Of a stretch of DNA of 64,000 nt, positions 43,148 to 51,651 are shown one piece after another; the stretch's first letter is position 1, and every line of letters starts with the position of its first letter. Source of the stretch: Ruminococcus sp. (GTDB lineage: Bacteria > Bacillota > Clostridia > Oscillospirales > Ruminococcaceae); NCBI RefSeq assembly GCF_017549005.1, contig NZ_JAFYYT010000038.1, positions 1-64,000 on the forward strand, in the 5' to 3' direction. The position numbers and the translations under genes are program-made. The notes beneath the pieces were generated by a model, which made no database searches, was not told where the DNA came from, and saw only the letters and a list, made by a program, of their open reading frames with translations.

Positions 43148-45898
43148 ATGATGGATCACAAAAAGTTTACCGCAGCAGTGATGAGTATCGTTACCGCTGC
43201 AAGTTCACTCAGCTTCTGCGCTACATCTGCGATCGCGGCTGACGACGAGGCTGAGCAGCAGTTCTGTGCGCCTATCAGCGAAGTAGTCAAGGACTCGGGT
43301 CTTGATATCGACTATGCCCGTGCTCTCCAGTATTCGCTCTACTTCTATGACGCAAATATGTGCGGCGATACTGCTGAAAGGGACAGCCGCCTTTCATGGC
43401 GCGGCGACTGCCATACCTATGACGCGCACGTTCCTATGATCCCATGGGACAAGCAGACAAACAAGACAAGCAAGGGCGGTACAAACCTTTCCGAGGCTTT
43501 CATGGAGAAGTACAAGGACGTCCTCGATCCTGACGGCGACGGTACCATCGACGTTGCAGGCGGCTTCCACGACGCAGGCGACCACGTTGAGTTCGGTATG
43601 CCCGAGAACTATTCGGCTGCTACTCTCGGCTGGGATTACTATGAATTCCGCGACGTATTCAAGAAGCTCGGTCAGGATGACCATATGGAGACTATTCTCC
43701 GCCACTTCAACGATTACCTTATGAAGTGTACTTTCCTTGATGACAGCGGCAAGGTAGTTGCTCACTGTTATCAGGTCGGCGACGGTAATATCGACCACGC
43801 TATCTGGAACAGCCCTGAGGTCGATACCATGCCCCGTCCTGCATTCTTCCTCACAGCTGACAAGCCGCAGATCGATTATGCTGTATCAGCTTGTGCAGCT
43901 CTGGCTATCAACTACCTCAACTTCAAGGACACCGATGCGGAGTATGCAGAAAAGTCACTGAAATATGCAAAGGCTCTCTGGGACTTCACGAATGACGCTA
44001 TCGAAAACATAGGCGACTCACTCAAGCTCCTTTCTGATAACGCAGACGGTCCGGGTGCATTCTATGGCTCGACAAAGTGGGAAGACGACTACTGCTGGGC
44101 TACTGCATGGATGTACCTTGCAACAGGCGATGAGAAGGCGTTTGATTATGCTGTAAAGATATTCGATTACTATGCTCCTTCCGGCTGGTGCTACTGCTGG
44201 AACGATATGTGGAGCGGCGCAGGCGTTATGTGGGCTGCTATCAACCAGCAGAACCCCGACCTCGACCTCGTTCAGAAGATCAGAGACGCACAGGGCAAGA
44301 ACCAGTACGTATTCGACGATTTCTGGGACGATGACTGCGTAGGCAAGTGCCTCAAGACATGGAAGCAGCTCGAGACAAAGGGCGGCTTTGCTTACCTCAA
44401 CCAGTGGGGAAGCTGCCGTTACAACACCGCTATGCAGATGATCTGCCTCGTTTACGACAAGTACAAGAACAACGGCGAGCCGAGCGAGTGGAGCGAGTGG
44501 GCTAAGAAGCAGATGAACTACGTTCTCGGTCAGAACGATGTTACTTATAAGGAAAACTCAAAGCAGACCGTTCTCGCAGGCAGAAACGGCACACACGGTC
44601 CGAGAGCATTCATTGTTGGTTATAACGATACAGCTGTAAAGAATCCTCACCACCGTGCAGCTTCGGGACTTCTCATGGCAGAAGACGCTCGTGAGCAGAA
44701 GCACATACTCTGGGGCGCTCTCGCAGGCGGTCCTGACGGAAGCGACGGACACAGCGACAGCACAAACGACTGGGTAGAGAACGAGGTAACTATCGACTAT
44801 AACGCTTGTCTCCCCGGCGCAGCAGCTGGTCTCTATGCACTTTACGGCACACCTGAAATGGCTGTAACTCCCGACTTCCCGCCTGAGGACGAGAAGAGAG
44901 TTTACGGCAGCGCTAACGGCGAAGGCGGCGGAAGCGGCTACTGGGTAGAAGCTGTCGGCGTTGATAAGCCTCTCAGCGACGGTGCAGGCACAACACAGAT
45001 CTCCTTCAAGGTTCTCACAGGCGAAAGCAAGCCTTCAAAGAATATTTCTGTACGCTATTTCTTCAATATCAAGGAGCTCGCTAAGGGCATCGACGGACTC
45101 GGCGAAGTTCGTGAGCTCTACGACCAGGCATACACCGAAGACGGCGAGGGCGCAAACGGCGTTCTCACAGGTCCTTTCAAGTACGACAAGGCAGCTGATA
45201 CATACTACGTTGAGATCACATGGGATGGCTACGTTATTGCCAACTCAGGCAAGAAGTACCAGTTCGACCTCGGTATGTACTACGGCGACGTATGGGATCC
45301 TACAAATGACTGGAGCTATGACGGCCTTAAAATAGGCAAGACAGAGGACTTCTTCGCTGTTGACGATCCGCCGGAGACTCGTACAGACCACATCTGTATC
45401 TACGACAACGGCGTTCTTGTCGGCGGTATCGAGCCTGACGGAACAGTTCCCGAGGAGAAGCCCAAGGAGACTACAACAACAAAGCCCAAGGCTACAACTA
45501 CCACAACAACTACTTCAAAGACAACTACTACTTCAAAGGCAACAACAACTTCCACAACGACTAAGGAGAGCAAGACAACTACAACGACCGCAACAACAAC
45601 TGCTCCCAAGGTTACAACAACTACTGCCAAGTCTGAAAATGAATCGGACAAGACACAGGGTGCAGTAACACTTGCAGGCGACGCAAACTGCGACAAGACA
45701 GTTGATATGGCTGACGCAGTACTTATCATGCAGGCTCTTGCTAACCCGAACAAGTACGGAGTTGGCGGTACAGACAGCCGCGCTCTCACAGAGCAGGGCA
45801 AGCTCAACGCTGATGTTGACGCAAGCTCAAAGGGACTTACCTCCAACGACGCGCTCAAGATACAGCAGTATCTCCTCGGAATCGTTAAGGCGTTATAA
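43148..45898 (+). CDS. Cellulosomal GH9 endoglucanase (GH9-CBM3-dockerin)
   Basis: A 916-aa secreted cellulase. ATG 43148 follows GGGAGG; earlier in-frame codons lie in the GH26 stop region. Signal peptide 1-32. The GH9 catalytic domain (about 45-580) has GGFHDAGDHVEFGMP with the catalytic Asp142/Asp145, the NPHHRAASG substrate motif, and DWVENEVTIDYNA with general acid Glu546. A CBM3-like module (about 595-755; GSGYWVEAVGV, YYGDVWDPTNDWSYDGL) directly abuts it, as in processive GH9-CBM3c enzymes. A Thr/Lys-rich linker (about 775-835) and a dockerin (about 842-916) follow. It begins 47 bp after the GH26 stop and may be cotranscribed. Codon use is biased to C-ending codons, suggesting high expression. 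Confidence 0.95.
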   Translation: MMDHKKFTAAVMSIVTAASSLSFCATSAIAADDEAEQQFCAPISEVVKDSGLDIDYARALQYSLYFYDANMCGDTAERDSRLSWRGDCHTYDAHVPMIPWDKQTNKTSKGGTNLSEAFMEKYKDVLDPDGDGTIDVAGGFHDAGDHVEFGMPENYSAATLGWDYYEFRDVFKKLGQDDHMETILRHFNDYLMKCTFLDDSGKVVAHCYQVGDGNIDHAIWNSPEVDTMPRPAFFLTADKPQIDYAVSACAALAINYLNFKDTDAEYAEKSLKYAKALWDFTNDAIENIGDSLKLLSDNADGPGAFYGSTKWEDDYCWATAWMYLATGDEKAFDYAVKIFDYYAPSGWCYCWNDMWSGAGVMWAAINQQNPDLDLVQKIRDAQGKNQYVFDDFWDDDCVGKCLKTWKQLETKGGFAYLNQWGSCRYNTAMQMICLVYDKYKNNGEPSEWSEWAKKQMNYVLGQNDVTYKENSKQTVLAGRNGTHGPRAFIVGYNDTAVKNPHHRAASGLLMAEDAREQKHILWGALAGGPDGSDGHSDSTNDWVENEVTIDYNACLPGAAAGLYALYGTPEMAVTPDFPPEDEKRVYGSANGEGGGSGYWVEAVGVDKPLSDGAGTTQISFKVLTGESKPSKNISVRYFFNIKELAKGIDGLGEVRELYDQAYTEDGEGANGVLTGPFKYDKAADTYYVEITWDGYVIANSGKKYQFDLGMYYGDVWDPTNDWSYDGLKIGKTEDFFAVDDPPETRTDHICIYDNGVLVGGIEPDGTVPEEKPKETTTTKPKATTTTTTTSKTTTTSKATTTSTTTKESKTTTTTATTTAPKVTTTTAKSENESDKTQGAVTLAGDANCDKTVDMADAVLIMQALANPNKYGVGGTDSRALTEQGKLNADVDASSKGLTSNDALKIQQYLLGIVKAL

Positions 45899-45916
45899 TA
45901 AAATCGCATAATCTCA

Positions 45917-45953
45917 CAGCTGCCGCTCAGAAAATGGGCGGCAGTTGCTTTTT
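45917..45953 (+). terminator. Terminator of the GH26-GH9 pair
   Basis: CTGCCGC and GCGGCAG stem followed by TTGCTTTTT, about 20 bp past the GH9 stop. Confidence 0.8.
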
Positions 45954-45986
45954 GCGCGGTATGAATTAAAAAAAGCAATATTTGAC

Positions 45987-46015
45987 TTGACTTTGTCCGC
46001 GGCTTATGTTAAAAT
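45987..46015 (+). promoter_or_regulatory. Promoter of the DUF285 gene
   Basis: TTGACT (45987-45992), 17 bp, TAAAAT (46010-46015). Confidence 0.65.
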
Positions 46016-46098
46016 TTATTCGTTTGCTGAATACTTGTTGTAAAAAGCGATTAGTATTATACGGCTAATAATTTCAATACGGAGTTGGAGATGTTAGA

Positions 46099-48045
46099 AT
46101 GAAAAACAGAACGTTCAAAAAAATGGCAGCCGCTGTAATGGCTGTTGCCCTGATAGGCAGCGGAATATCAGCCCCCGCTGCGGATAAAGCATTATTCGGC
46201 AGTGTTTTGACTGCAAATGCGGACGAACTTGACGAAATCATAAAAGAAAAAATATTTTATGATGAGGAGAGTCATACGCTAACACTAATAGGTCTTTCAA
46301 GTTATGATGACTGGAGTGCGTATAAGAAAAAAGTTAAAAGTGTTCAATTTAGAAATAAAGTTTACCATATTGTAACTCAAAATGTATCTTTCCCTGTAGA
46401 TAGTTGTGGATTGTTTTCTGGATACAATTGGTTATACACTTTAGATGTTAGTTCAGCTGATACAAGCAGAGTTAAAGATATGTCACTGCTTTTTAATGGG
46501 CTTTCATACCTTGATACTCTTGATGTAAGTAATTTTGATACAAGCAACGTTACCAATATGGATAGAATGTTTGCTGAGTGTAGGGGGCTTGAAAATCTTG
46601 ATGTTAGTTCTTTTAACACAAGTAAGGTTACTAATATGAACCAAATGTTCAGTAATTGCCAAAAGCTCAAGTCACTTGATCTTTCTAATTTTGATACACT
46701 AAATGTTACAGATATGTTTGGAATGTTTGAGATGTTCTTTGGCTGTGAAAGTCTTGAAAAACTTGATATTAGTAATTTTGATACAAGCAATGTTACTAAT
46801 ATGTGTGGTATGTTTAACGGACTTTACAATCTTGAATCGCTTGATGTTAGCAAGTTCGATACAAGTAACGTTACAATAATGGCTCGTATGTTTCAGGGAT
46901 GTAGAAAAATTAAAGAATTGGATGTAAGTAATTTCAATACAAGTAATGTTACGGATATGAATTCAATGTTTGCTGGATGCCAAAATCTCAAATCTCTTGA
47001 TTTACGTAATTTCAATACAAGTAATGTTACAAAAATGGATGGAATGTTTTTTGGCGATTCAAGCCTTGAATCACTTGATGTAAGTAGTTTTGATACAAGC
47101 AACGTAGTATGGATGTCACAGCTGTTTAATCGTTGTTCTTCTCTTAAAGCACTTGATTTGAGCAACTTTGATACGACATCTGTATTATATATTGGGGATA
47201 TGCTCAAAGATTGTCCAAAACTTGAACCTGATATCAGTACAATTGTCGGCAAAAGCGTTACTCTTGACGGAACAATCGGTGCTAATTTCTTCATTGAACC
47301 ATGCAAAAATCTTGCAAAGGTTGTTCTCAGCGGTCCTAACGGCGATATAACATATACTGATTTTTCAAAAGTTGCACAGGAGAACGGAACATATAAATTC
47401 ACATATCCAATTAATGCGACTCAGGCAAATGAAAAGGTCACATTAAAGACATATGACGAAGATGGGCGTCAGCTTATTGTGTGCAAAGCAAGGTATGAGC
47501 TTAGCAATCATTCACAGGGCGAAGGCAGCGTACAGGGCTATATTGATGATATCAAAAAGGAAAAGGTATATAAAGAAGACCCTGTAACCACTATTATGGT
47601 AAACACCCTCGAAAACTACTGCAAGGCTGCCGAAAACTACTTCAAGGGCACAAAAAACACAGTAAATAAGGTCTCGGAGCAGTTTGCCGTTATCCTTGAC
47701 AACTATGCACCGACTATCGCAAGCGGCACCGATATCAAGCTTTCTCTTATCCTTGACTCTGAGACTGCTGTAAGGATCTATACAAACGGCTCGGGCGTAA
47801 AGATTGACGGACAGGCAGTTACACCATACATGAGCAAGTACGGAAAGTGCTATGAAATTGCAAATATCCCCGCACATCAGCTTATAAATACACACACTCT
47901 GACCGTTGACGGCATGGAGTATACATTCAGCCCCATGTCCTATGTTTACCGCGTTATGAACAGCGAAAGCACTGATAAGCTCAGGGAAGCTGCATGGGCA
48001 GTATTCCTGTACGCAACTGCTGCTGACGAATACAACAAAAAGTAA
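46099..48045 (+). CDS. Secreted DUF285 leucine-rich-repeat protein
   Basis: A 648-aa extracellular protein. Signal peptide about 1-38. Residues about 75-385 are roughly a dozen BspA-like DUF285 repeats of 23-25 residues with the pattern LDVSNFDTSNVTNMDRMF and L/C variations. After residue 395 a different domain follows (about 395-648: SVTLDGTIGANFFIEP, TVDGMEYTFSPMSYVYRV), of the kind seen at the end of other Ruminococcus secreted proteins; function unknown. The LRR part uses A/T-rich codons, the C-terminal part C/G-rich ones, suggesting the repeats were acquired separately. No anchor or dockerin. A microprotein gene follows 15 bp downstream. Confidence 0.87.
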   Translation: MKNRTFKKMAAAVMAVALIGSGISAPAADKALFGSVLTANADELDEIIKEKIFYDEESHTLTLIGLSSYDDWSAYKKKVKSVQFRNKVYHIVTQNVSFPVDSCGLFSGYNWLYTLDVSSADTSRVKDMSLLFNGLSYLDTLDVSNFDTSNVTNMDRMFAECRGLENLDVSSFNTSKVTNMNQMFSNCQKLKSLDLSNFDTLNVTDMFGMFEMFFGCESLEKLDISNFDTSNVTNMCGMFNGLYNLESLDVSKFDTSNVTIMARMFQGCRKIKELDVSNFNTSNVTDMNSMFAGCQNLKSLDLRNFNTSNVTKMDGMFFGDSSLESLDVSSFDTSNVVWMSQLFNRCSSLKALDLSNFDTTSVLYIGDMLKDCPKLEPDISTIVGKSVTLDGTIGANFFIEPCKNLAKVVLSGPNGDITYTDFSKVAQENGTYKFTYPINATQANEKVTLKTYDEDGRQLIVCKARYELSNHSQGEGSVQGYIDDIKKEKVYKEDPVTTIMVNTLENYCKAAENYFKGTKNTVNKVSEQFAVILDNYAPTIASGTDIKLSLILDSETAVRIYTNGSGVKIDGQAVTPYMSKYGKCYEIANIPAHQLINTHTLTVDGMEYTFSPMSYVYRVMNSESTDKLREAAWAVFLYATAADEYNKK

Positions 48046-48060
48046 AAGTGAGGTAATAAC

Positions 48061-48168
48061 ATGAAAAAAGAGTATATTGCTCCCGAAATGGAGATAATCA
48101 AGTTCGATTCGGAGGACGTTATCACAGAGAGCCTCTTATCCAGCGATATCGAGCTTCAGCCCAAGTAA
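48061..48168 (+). CDS. 35-codon microprotein of the PEME-DVIT family (copy 2)
   Basis: MKKEYIAPEMEIIKFDSEDV, then ITESLLSSDIELQPK. The ATG is 15 bp after the stop of the DUF285 protein and follows GTGAGGT; a TTCG-loop hairpin closes the unit. It shares with the copy at 19068-19175 the order Lys-Tyr, Glu-Met-Glu, hydrophobic pair, basic-Phe-Asp, and EDVIT.S, while the tails differ. Length is the same (35 codons). It has no membrane or signal segment. No modifying enzyme or transporter for a precursor peptide lies next to it. Function unknown. Confidence 0.82.
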   Translation: MKKEYIAPEMEIIKFDSEDVITESLLSSDIELQPK

Positions 48169-48174
48169 CGATGT

Positions 48175-48198
48175 AATGGCAGCCTTCGGGCTGCCATT
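48175..48198 (+). terminator. TTCG-loop terminator after the microprotein
   Basis: AATGGCAGCC, loop TTCG, GGCTGCCATT: perfect 10-bp stem 6 bp past the stop; T run poor. Confidence 0.75.
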
Positions 48199-48231
48199 GT
48201 TCGGATATAATTATATTTTCGGAGTTTTATC

Positions 48232-48594
48232 ATGAAAAGAATCATACCTGTTATTTTATTTGCAGCTCTTGCGCTTTGCGGCTGCAAAGACGAGAACGGA
48301 AGTACCACGGAGAGCGGTACTGCTCCGGCTGCGACTGCTGCTGCAACGACGGTGAGCACAACTGCTGCTTCTTCGGCGACAACTGCGGTTTCAACAGTTA
48401 CCGCGACGACTACTTCGACTGTAAGTACTGAAACCACAGCTGCTATCAGTCCCGAGGAAAGCAAGCTCATAGAAGAAGGCATAATCCCACCTGAGGCTGA
48501 GGAGATCCATGCAGCGGAGGAGATAACGCAGGCAACTCTGCCTGTTTCCGATGATGACAAGCCCATAGAGCTGCCGATGATACCCATAAGATAA
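48232..48594 (+). CDS. Thr-rich lipoprotein, unknown function
   Basis: A 120-aa lipoprotein. Signal peptide with lipobox LALCGC (Cys19). Residues 25-75 are almost only Thr, Ala and Ser, probably a stretched, perhaps glycosylated, wall-spanning stalk; residues about 78-120 are acidic (PPEAEEIHAAEEITQ) with no known domain. Start behind GGAG. It stands between the microprotein and spoIIR without a terminator before spoIIR. Confidence 0.72.
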   Translation: MKRIIPVILFAALALCGCKDENGSTTESGTAPAATAAATTVSTTAASSATTAVSTVTATTTSTVSTETTAAISPEESKLIEEGIIPPEAEEIHAAEEITQATLPVSDDDKPIELPMIPIR

Positions 48595-48650
48595 GGAACT
48601 GCTGTATAAAGCTGCCATAAGCTGTCAATGATAGCCCTGAGGTGATATTT

Positions 48651-49313
48651 ATGAAAAAGCCCACGGGAGCTGTCATGGCGGCAGGGCTAATACTTGCCAT
48701 ACTTATTTCAAATATGGGGAGCTTTATCAGCGACGGTCGGAGTCTTGATGAGCTTCGGAGCAGCGTTCTGCGGCTGCATATCCTTGCTGACTCGGACAGT
48801 GCAAGAGACCAGCAGCTCAAGCTGAAAGTGAGGGACGAGCTTCTGAGGAGTGGCCTTTTCAACGGAGCTGCCGACCTTTCGGAGGCAGAGGCGATAGCCG
48901 CTGAGAGCCTCGGAGATATAGAGCGTACTGCGGAGCGTGTACTGCGTGAGAACGGCTGCGGAGACAAGGTAACGGCGGAGCTAGCGGACGTTGAATTTGA
49001 CGAGCGGATTTACGGCGATATTACAATGCCTGCTGGACGTTACAGAGCTCTCCGCATAAAAATAGGCAGAGCCGGGGGACATAACTGGTGGTGCGTGATG
49101 TATCCGCCGCTTTGTCTGCCTGCCGCCTGTGAAGCTGAGGACGGCGGCATAGACGATGACAAGGACGAAGAGGAAAAGCATTTCGACGCTAAGGAACTCG
49201 ATATACTTAAACATCCGAAAAAGTATAGGGTGAGATTTGCAATTTGGGATAAAATGTGCAGTTTCTTTAAAGACGATACTGTGCAAAATGACAAAAATAA
49301 AGAAGTGCCTTGA
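48651..49313 (+). CDS. spoIIR: Stage II sporulation protein R
   Basis: A 220-aa secreted signalling protein; made in the forespore, it triggers SpoIIGA to process pro-sigma-E in the mother cell. ATG 48651 follows GAGGTGAT; a GTG three codons earlier lies in that site. Signal/membrane segment about 8-28. The family signature is clear: LRLHILADSDSARDQQLKLK, YGDITMPAGRYRALRIKIG and GHNWWCVMYPPLC. A C-terminal acidic/Lys-rich tail (about 170-220) is less conserved. No sigma-G site was identified. Its presence indicates sporulation ancestry. Confidence 0.92.
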   Translation: MKKPTGAVMAAGLILAILISNMGSFISDGRSLDELRSSVLRLHILADSDSARDQQLKLKVRDELLRSGLFNGAADLSEAEAIAAESLGDIERTAERVLRENGCGDKVTAELADVEFDERIYGDITMPAGRYRALRIKIGRAGGHNWWCVMYPPLCLPAACEAEDGGIDDDKDEEEKHFDAKELDILKHPKKYRVRFAIWDKMCSFFKDDTVQNDKNKEVP

Positions 49314-49338
49314 CAATTATCGGAAATGAGTATATAAT
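49310..49338 (+). promoter_or_regulatory. Promoter of the infC-rpmI-rplT operon
   Basis: TTGACA (49310-49315), 17 bp, TATAAT (49333-49338). The -35 box contains the TGA stop codon of spoIIR. Confidence 0.9.
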
Positions 49339-49344
49339 TATTGA

Positions 49345-49522
49345 GTAAACAAAGCAGAACTATGCGTTCTCACCGTCGGGCTATGCTGAAACGGTCAATA
49401 TGTAATGAACTGTCAGTGCTGTTCTTGCGGCAGCTGTGATATATTCAATGTGTATTGGTGAGTGCGGATATTTTCTGCACTCATTTTTGTTTTTAAATTA
49501 TTTTGCTTGGAGGTGCTTGACT
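49345..49522 (+). promoter_or_regulatory. infC leader with intrinsic terminator (L20-type control)
   Basis: The roughly 180-nt leader contains a short stem TGAGTGC/GCACTCA (49459-49483) followed by ATTTTTGTTTTT, just before the infC ribosome site. In Firmicutes, L20 binds the leader of this operon and causes early termination; position and terminator fit that model. The L20-binding fold upstream was not resolved by eye. Confidence 0.75.
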
Positions 49523-50041
49523 ATTAGCAAACAGGAACTGCAGATCAACGAAGAGATAAGAGACAAGGAAGTACTCGTAATTGACGCTGACGGTAAAAAG
49601 CTCGGCGTTTTATCCGCCAAAGAGGCTCAGCAGATAGCCTTCGACCAGGATCTGGATCTCGTTAAGATCGCTCCGCAGGCGACACCGCCCGTATGCCGCG
49701 TTATGGACTACGGAAAGTATTGCTTCGAGCAGGCTAAGCGTGAAAAGGAAGCAAGAAAAAATCAGAAGGTAGTTTCTATCAAGGAGATCAGAATGTTCTC
49801 CACAATAGACACTCATGACTTTGAAACGAAGGTAAATCAGGCTGTCAAATTTTTACAGGGCGGCGATAAGCTCAAGGTCTCGGTAAGATTCCGCAAAAGA
49901 GCTATTGCACATCCCGAACTTGGAAGCGAGCTGCTTGATCGCTTCAAGGAAGCAGTTTCTGAGGCAGGCACTGTGGATAAGCCGGCTAAAATGGAGGGAC
50001 GCAGCATAGTAATGTTCGTTTCGCCAAAGGCCGCTAAGTAA
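49523..50041 (+). CDS. infC: Translation initiation factor IF-3
   Basis: A 172-aa factor that keeps 30S subunits free and checks start-codon pairing. The start is ATT 49523, nine bases after [25 protein letters not shown] matches the N-terminus of Bacillus IF-3, which also starts with ATT. A TTG six bases earlier is too near the ribosome site. N-domain 1-75, linker helix ([19 protein letters not shown]), C-domain with [13 protein letters not shown] and the end [13 protein letters not shown]. The rare start lets IF-3 limit its own translation. Confidence 0.95.
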   Translation: MSKQELQINEEIRDKEVLVIDADGKKLGVLSAKEAQQIAFDQDLDLVKIAPQATPPVCRVMDYGKYCFEQAKREKEARKNQKVVSIKEIRMFSTIDTHDFETKVNQAVKFLQGGDKLKVSVRFRKRAIAHPELGSELLDRFKEAVSEAGTVDKPAKMEGRSIVMFVSPKAAK

Positions 50042-50054
50042 GGAGGATCATATA

Positions 50055-50258
50055 ATGGCAAAGGTAAAGGTTAAAACTCACTCGGGCGCTAAGAAGCGTT
50101 TTAAGATTACAGGAAGCGGTAAGGTAAAGTACCAGCACACCAACAAGAGACACAGACTTACTCAGAAGGATACAAAGCGCAAGAGAATTGCTCGTAATGC
50201 CGGTGTTGCTGACTGCACAAATGCACCTACTATCAAGAAGCTCGTTCCTTATATGTAA
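50055..50258 (+). CDS. rpmI: 50S ribosomal protein L35
   Basis: 67 aa, highly basic ([19 protein letters not shown]), typical of bL35 in length and sequence. It starts 13 bp after infC behind AAGGAGG and forms the infC-rpmI-rplT operon. Confidence 0.98.
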   Translation: MAKVKVKTHSGAKKRFKITGSGKVKYQHTNKRHRLTQKDTKRKRIARNAGVADCTNAPTIKKLVPYM

Positions 50259-50328
50259 TCTGAAGCGGAAATATAGTTCCGTACAGTAAGTGCGATTCCC
50301 GTAATTTTAATTTTGGAGGTAAAAGACT

Positions 50329-50682
50329 ATGGCACGTATTAAAGGTGCAATGATGACCCGTAAGAGAAGAAACAAGACTTTAAAGCTTGCTAAGGGCTAC
50401 TGGGGCGCTAAGAGCAAGCACTTCAAGATGGCTAAGCAGGCCGTAATGAAGTCAGGCAACTATGCATACATCGGAAGAAAGCAGAAGAAGAGACAGTTCA
50501 GACAGCTCTGGATCACAAGAATCTCAGCTGCTGCAAAGCTCAACGGCATGAACTACTCAACATTCATGAACGGCTGCAAGAAGGCTGGTATCTCTCTCAA
50601 CAGAAAGATGCTCTCCGAGATCGCTATCACAGACGCAGCTGGTTTCACAGCAATTGCTGACAAGGCAAAGGCTGCTCTTTAA
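50329..50682 (+). CDS. rplT: 50S ribosomal protein L20
   Basis: 117 aa, bL20: [20 protein letters not shown] start, [20 protein letters not shown], and [17 protein letters not shown] are family landmarks. It assembles early onto 23S rRNA and, in Firmicutes, represses this operon by acting on its leader. Followed by a strong terminator. Confidence 0.98.
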   Translation: MARIKGAMMTRKRRNKTLKLAKGYWGAKSKHFKMAKQAVMKSGNYAYIGRKQKKRQFRQLWITRISAAAKLNGMNYSTFMNGCKKAGISLNRKMLSEIAITDAAGFTAIADKAKAAL

Positions 50683-50692
50683 TTCAGATAAT

Positions 50693-50727
50693 AAACACGC
50701 TTCTTATTAATTTAAGAGCGTGTTTTT
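50693..50727 (+). terminator. Terminator of the infC operon
   Basis: AAACACGCT(T)CTTA and TAAG(A)GCGTGTTT with five T residues. Confidence 0.9.
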
Positions 50728-50745
50728 GTTAATTCGTTGGTTCAT

Positions 50746-50781
50746 AATGCGTAATTTGCAGGATATCTGCGATTACGCATT
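50746..50781. repeat. 36-bp extended palindromic repeat element
   Basis: AATGCGTAAT and ATTACGCATT flank an inner GCAG-GATAT-CTGC stem, so the whole element folds into one hairpin. It lies 21 bp upstream of the methyltransferase start. It has the look of a short dispersed (MITE or REP-like) palindrome. Confidence 0.6.
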
Positions 50782-50802
50782 ACGAATAATACAGGCGGTG
50801 TT

Positions 50803-51597
50803 GTGCTATTGGAAAACATCATCACTTCAAAAGATAATCCCACAGTCAAGCTGTATCAGAGGCTTTCTTCATCGAAAAAAGAACGGCTTCAGTACGGCTT
50901 ATTCGTGTTGGAGGGGCAGAGAATAGTAGAGGACGCTCTTCGCGAGGAAAGCGGCATAACTCAGCTCATACTCACGCAGAAAGCGCAGGAGCGCTTCGGC
51001 GAAGAGCTTTTACAGGCTGATTTGAGGAGTACAAAAACTATTGTCATTTCAAATGAGCTTGGTAACAGGATTGCTTCAACGGACACTACTCAGGGCGTAT
51101 TTGCCATGTGCCGCATACCTGTGCAGCGCAGAGTGCGCGATATAGTCAAAAGCGGCGGCAAGTACCTTGTGCTGTTCGGTTTGCAGGACCCGGGAAATGT
51201 CGGCATGATGATAAGAACTGCCGACGCTCTTGGTATCGACGGAGTTGTTCTCTCGGGGAGCTGCGATCTGTACAGCCCGAAAGTGATACGTTCTACTATG
51301 GGCTCTGTATTCAGGATGAAGATAGCCATCGAAAACGACGCCGACGCGCTTTTTTCGGAGCTTGATGATGTCGGAGCCGTTACTTCGGCGGCAGTAATAG
51401 ACAAGGACGCGGTACTCGTAACGGATTGCGGCTTTGAGGGGACTCAGGCTGTATTCATAGGCAATGAGGGCAACGGACTACCGCACGATATCGCACACCG
51501 CTGTACAAGGCGGATAATAATACCCATGCATGGGAATATCAACTCTCTCAACGCGGCAATGGCCGCAGGTATCCTCATGTGGGAGCTCAGTAAATAA
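50803..51597 (+). CDS. SpoU/TrmH-family 2'-O-ribose RNA methyltransferase
   Basis: A 264-aa SAM-dependent enzyme of the SPOUT class that methylates a ribose 2'-OH in rRNA or tRNA. The start is GTG 50803 or TTG 50809; AGGCGG is 4 or 10 bases before. N-terminal substrate-binding domain 1-105. The knot motifs are LQDPGNVGMMIRTADALGID (motif 1), GNEGNGLP (motif 2) and IPMHGNINSLNAAMAAGI (motif 3). Closest in form to the TsnR/RlmB-like group; exact target not predictable. Confidence 0.93.
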   Translation: MLLENIITSKDNPTVKLYQRLSSSKKERLQYGLFVLEGQRIVEDALREESGITQLILTQKAQERFGEELLQADLRSTKTIVISNELGNRIASTDTTQGVFAMCRIPVQRRVRDIVKSGGKYLVLFGLQDPGNVGMMIRTADALGIDGVVLSGSCDLYSPKVIRSTMGSVFRMKIAIENDADALFSELDDVGAVTSAAVIDKDAVLVTDCGFEGTQAVFIGNEGNGLPHDIAHRCTRRIIIPMHGNINSLNAAMAAGILMWELSK

Positions 51598-51651
51598 TTA
51601 TGGCTTTTCTGCACTGTATGCGGAAAGAATGTGAAATAAGGGGGCTTGACT

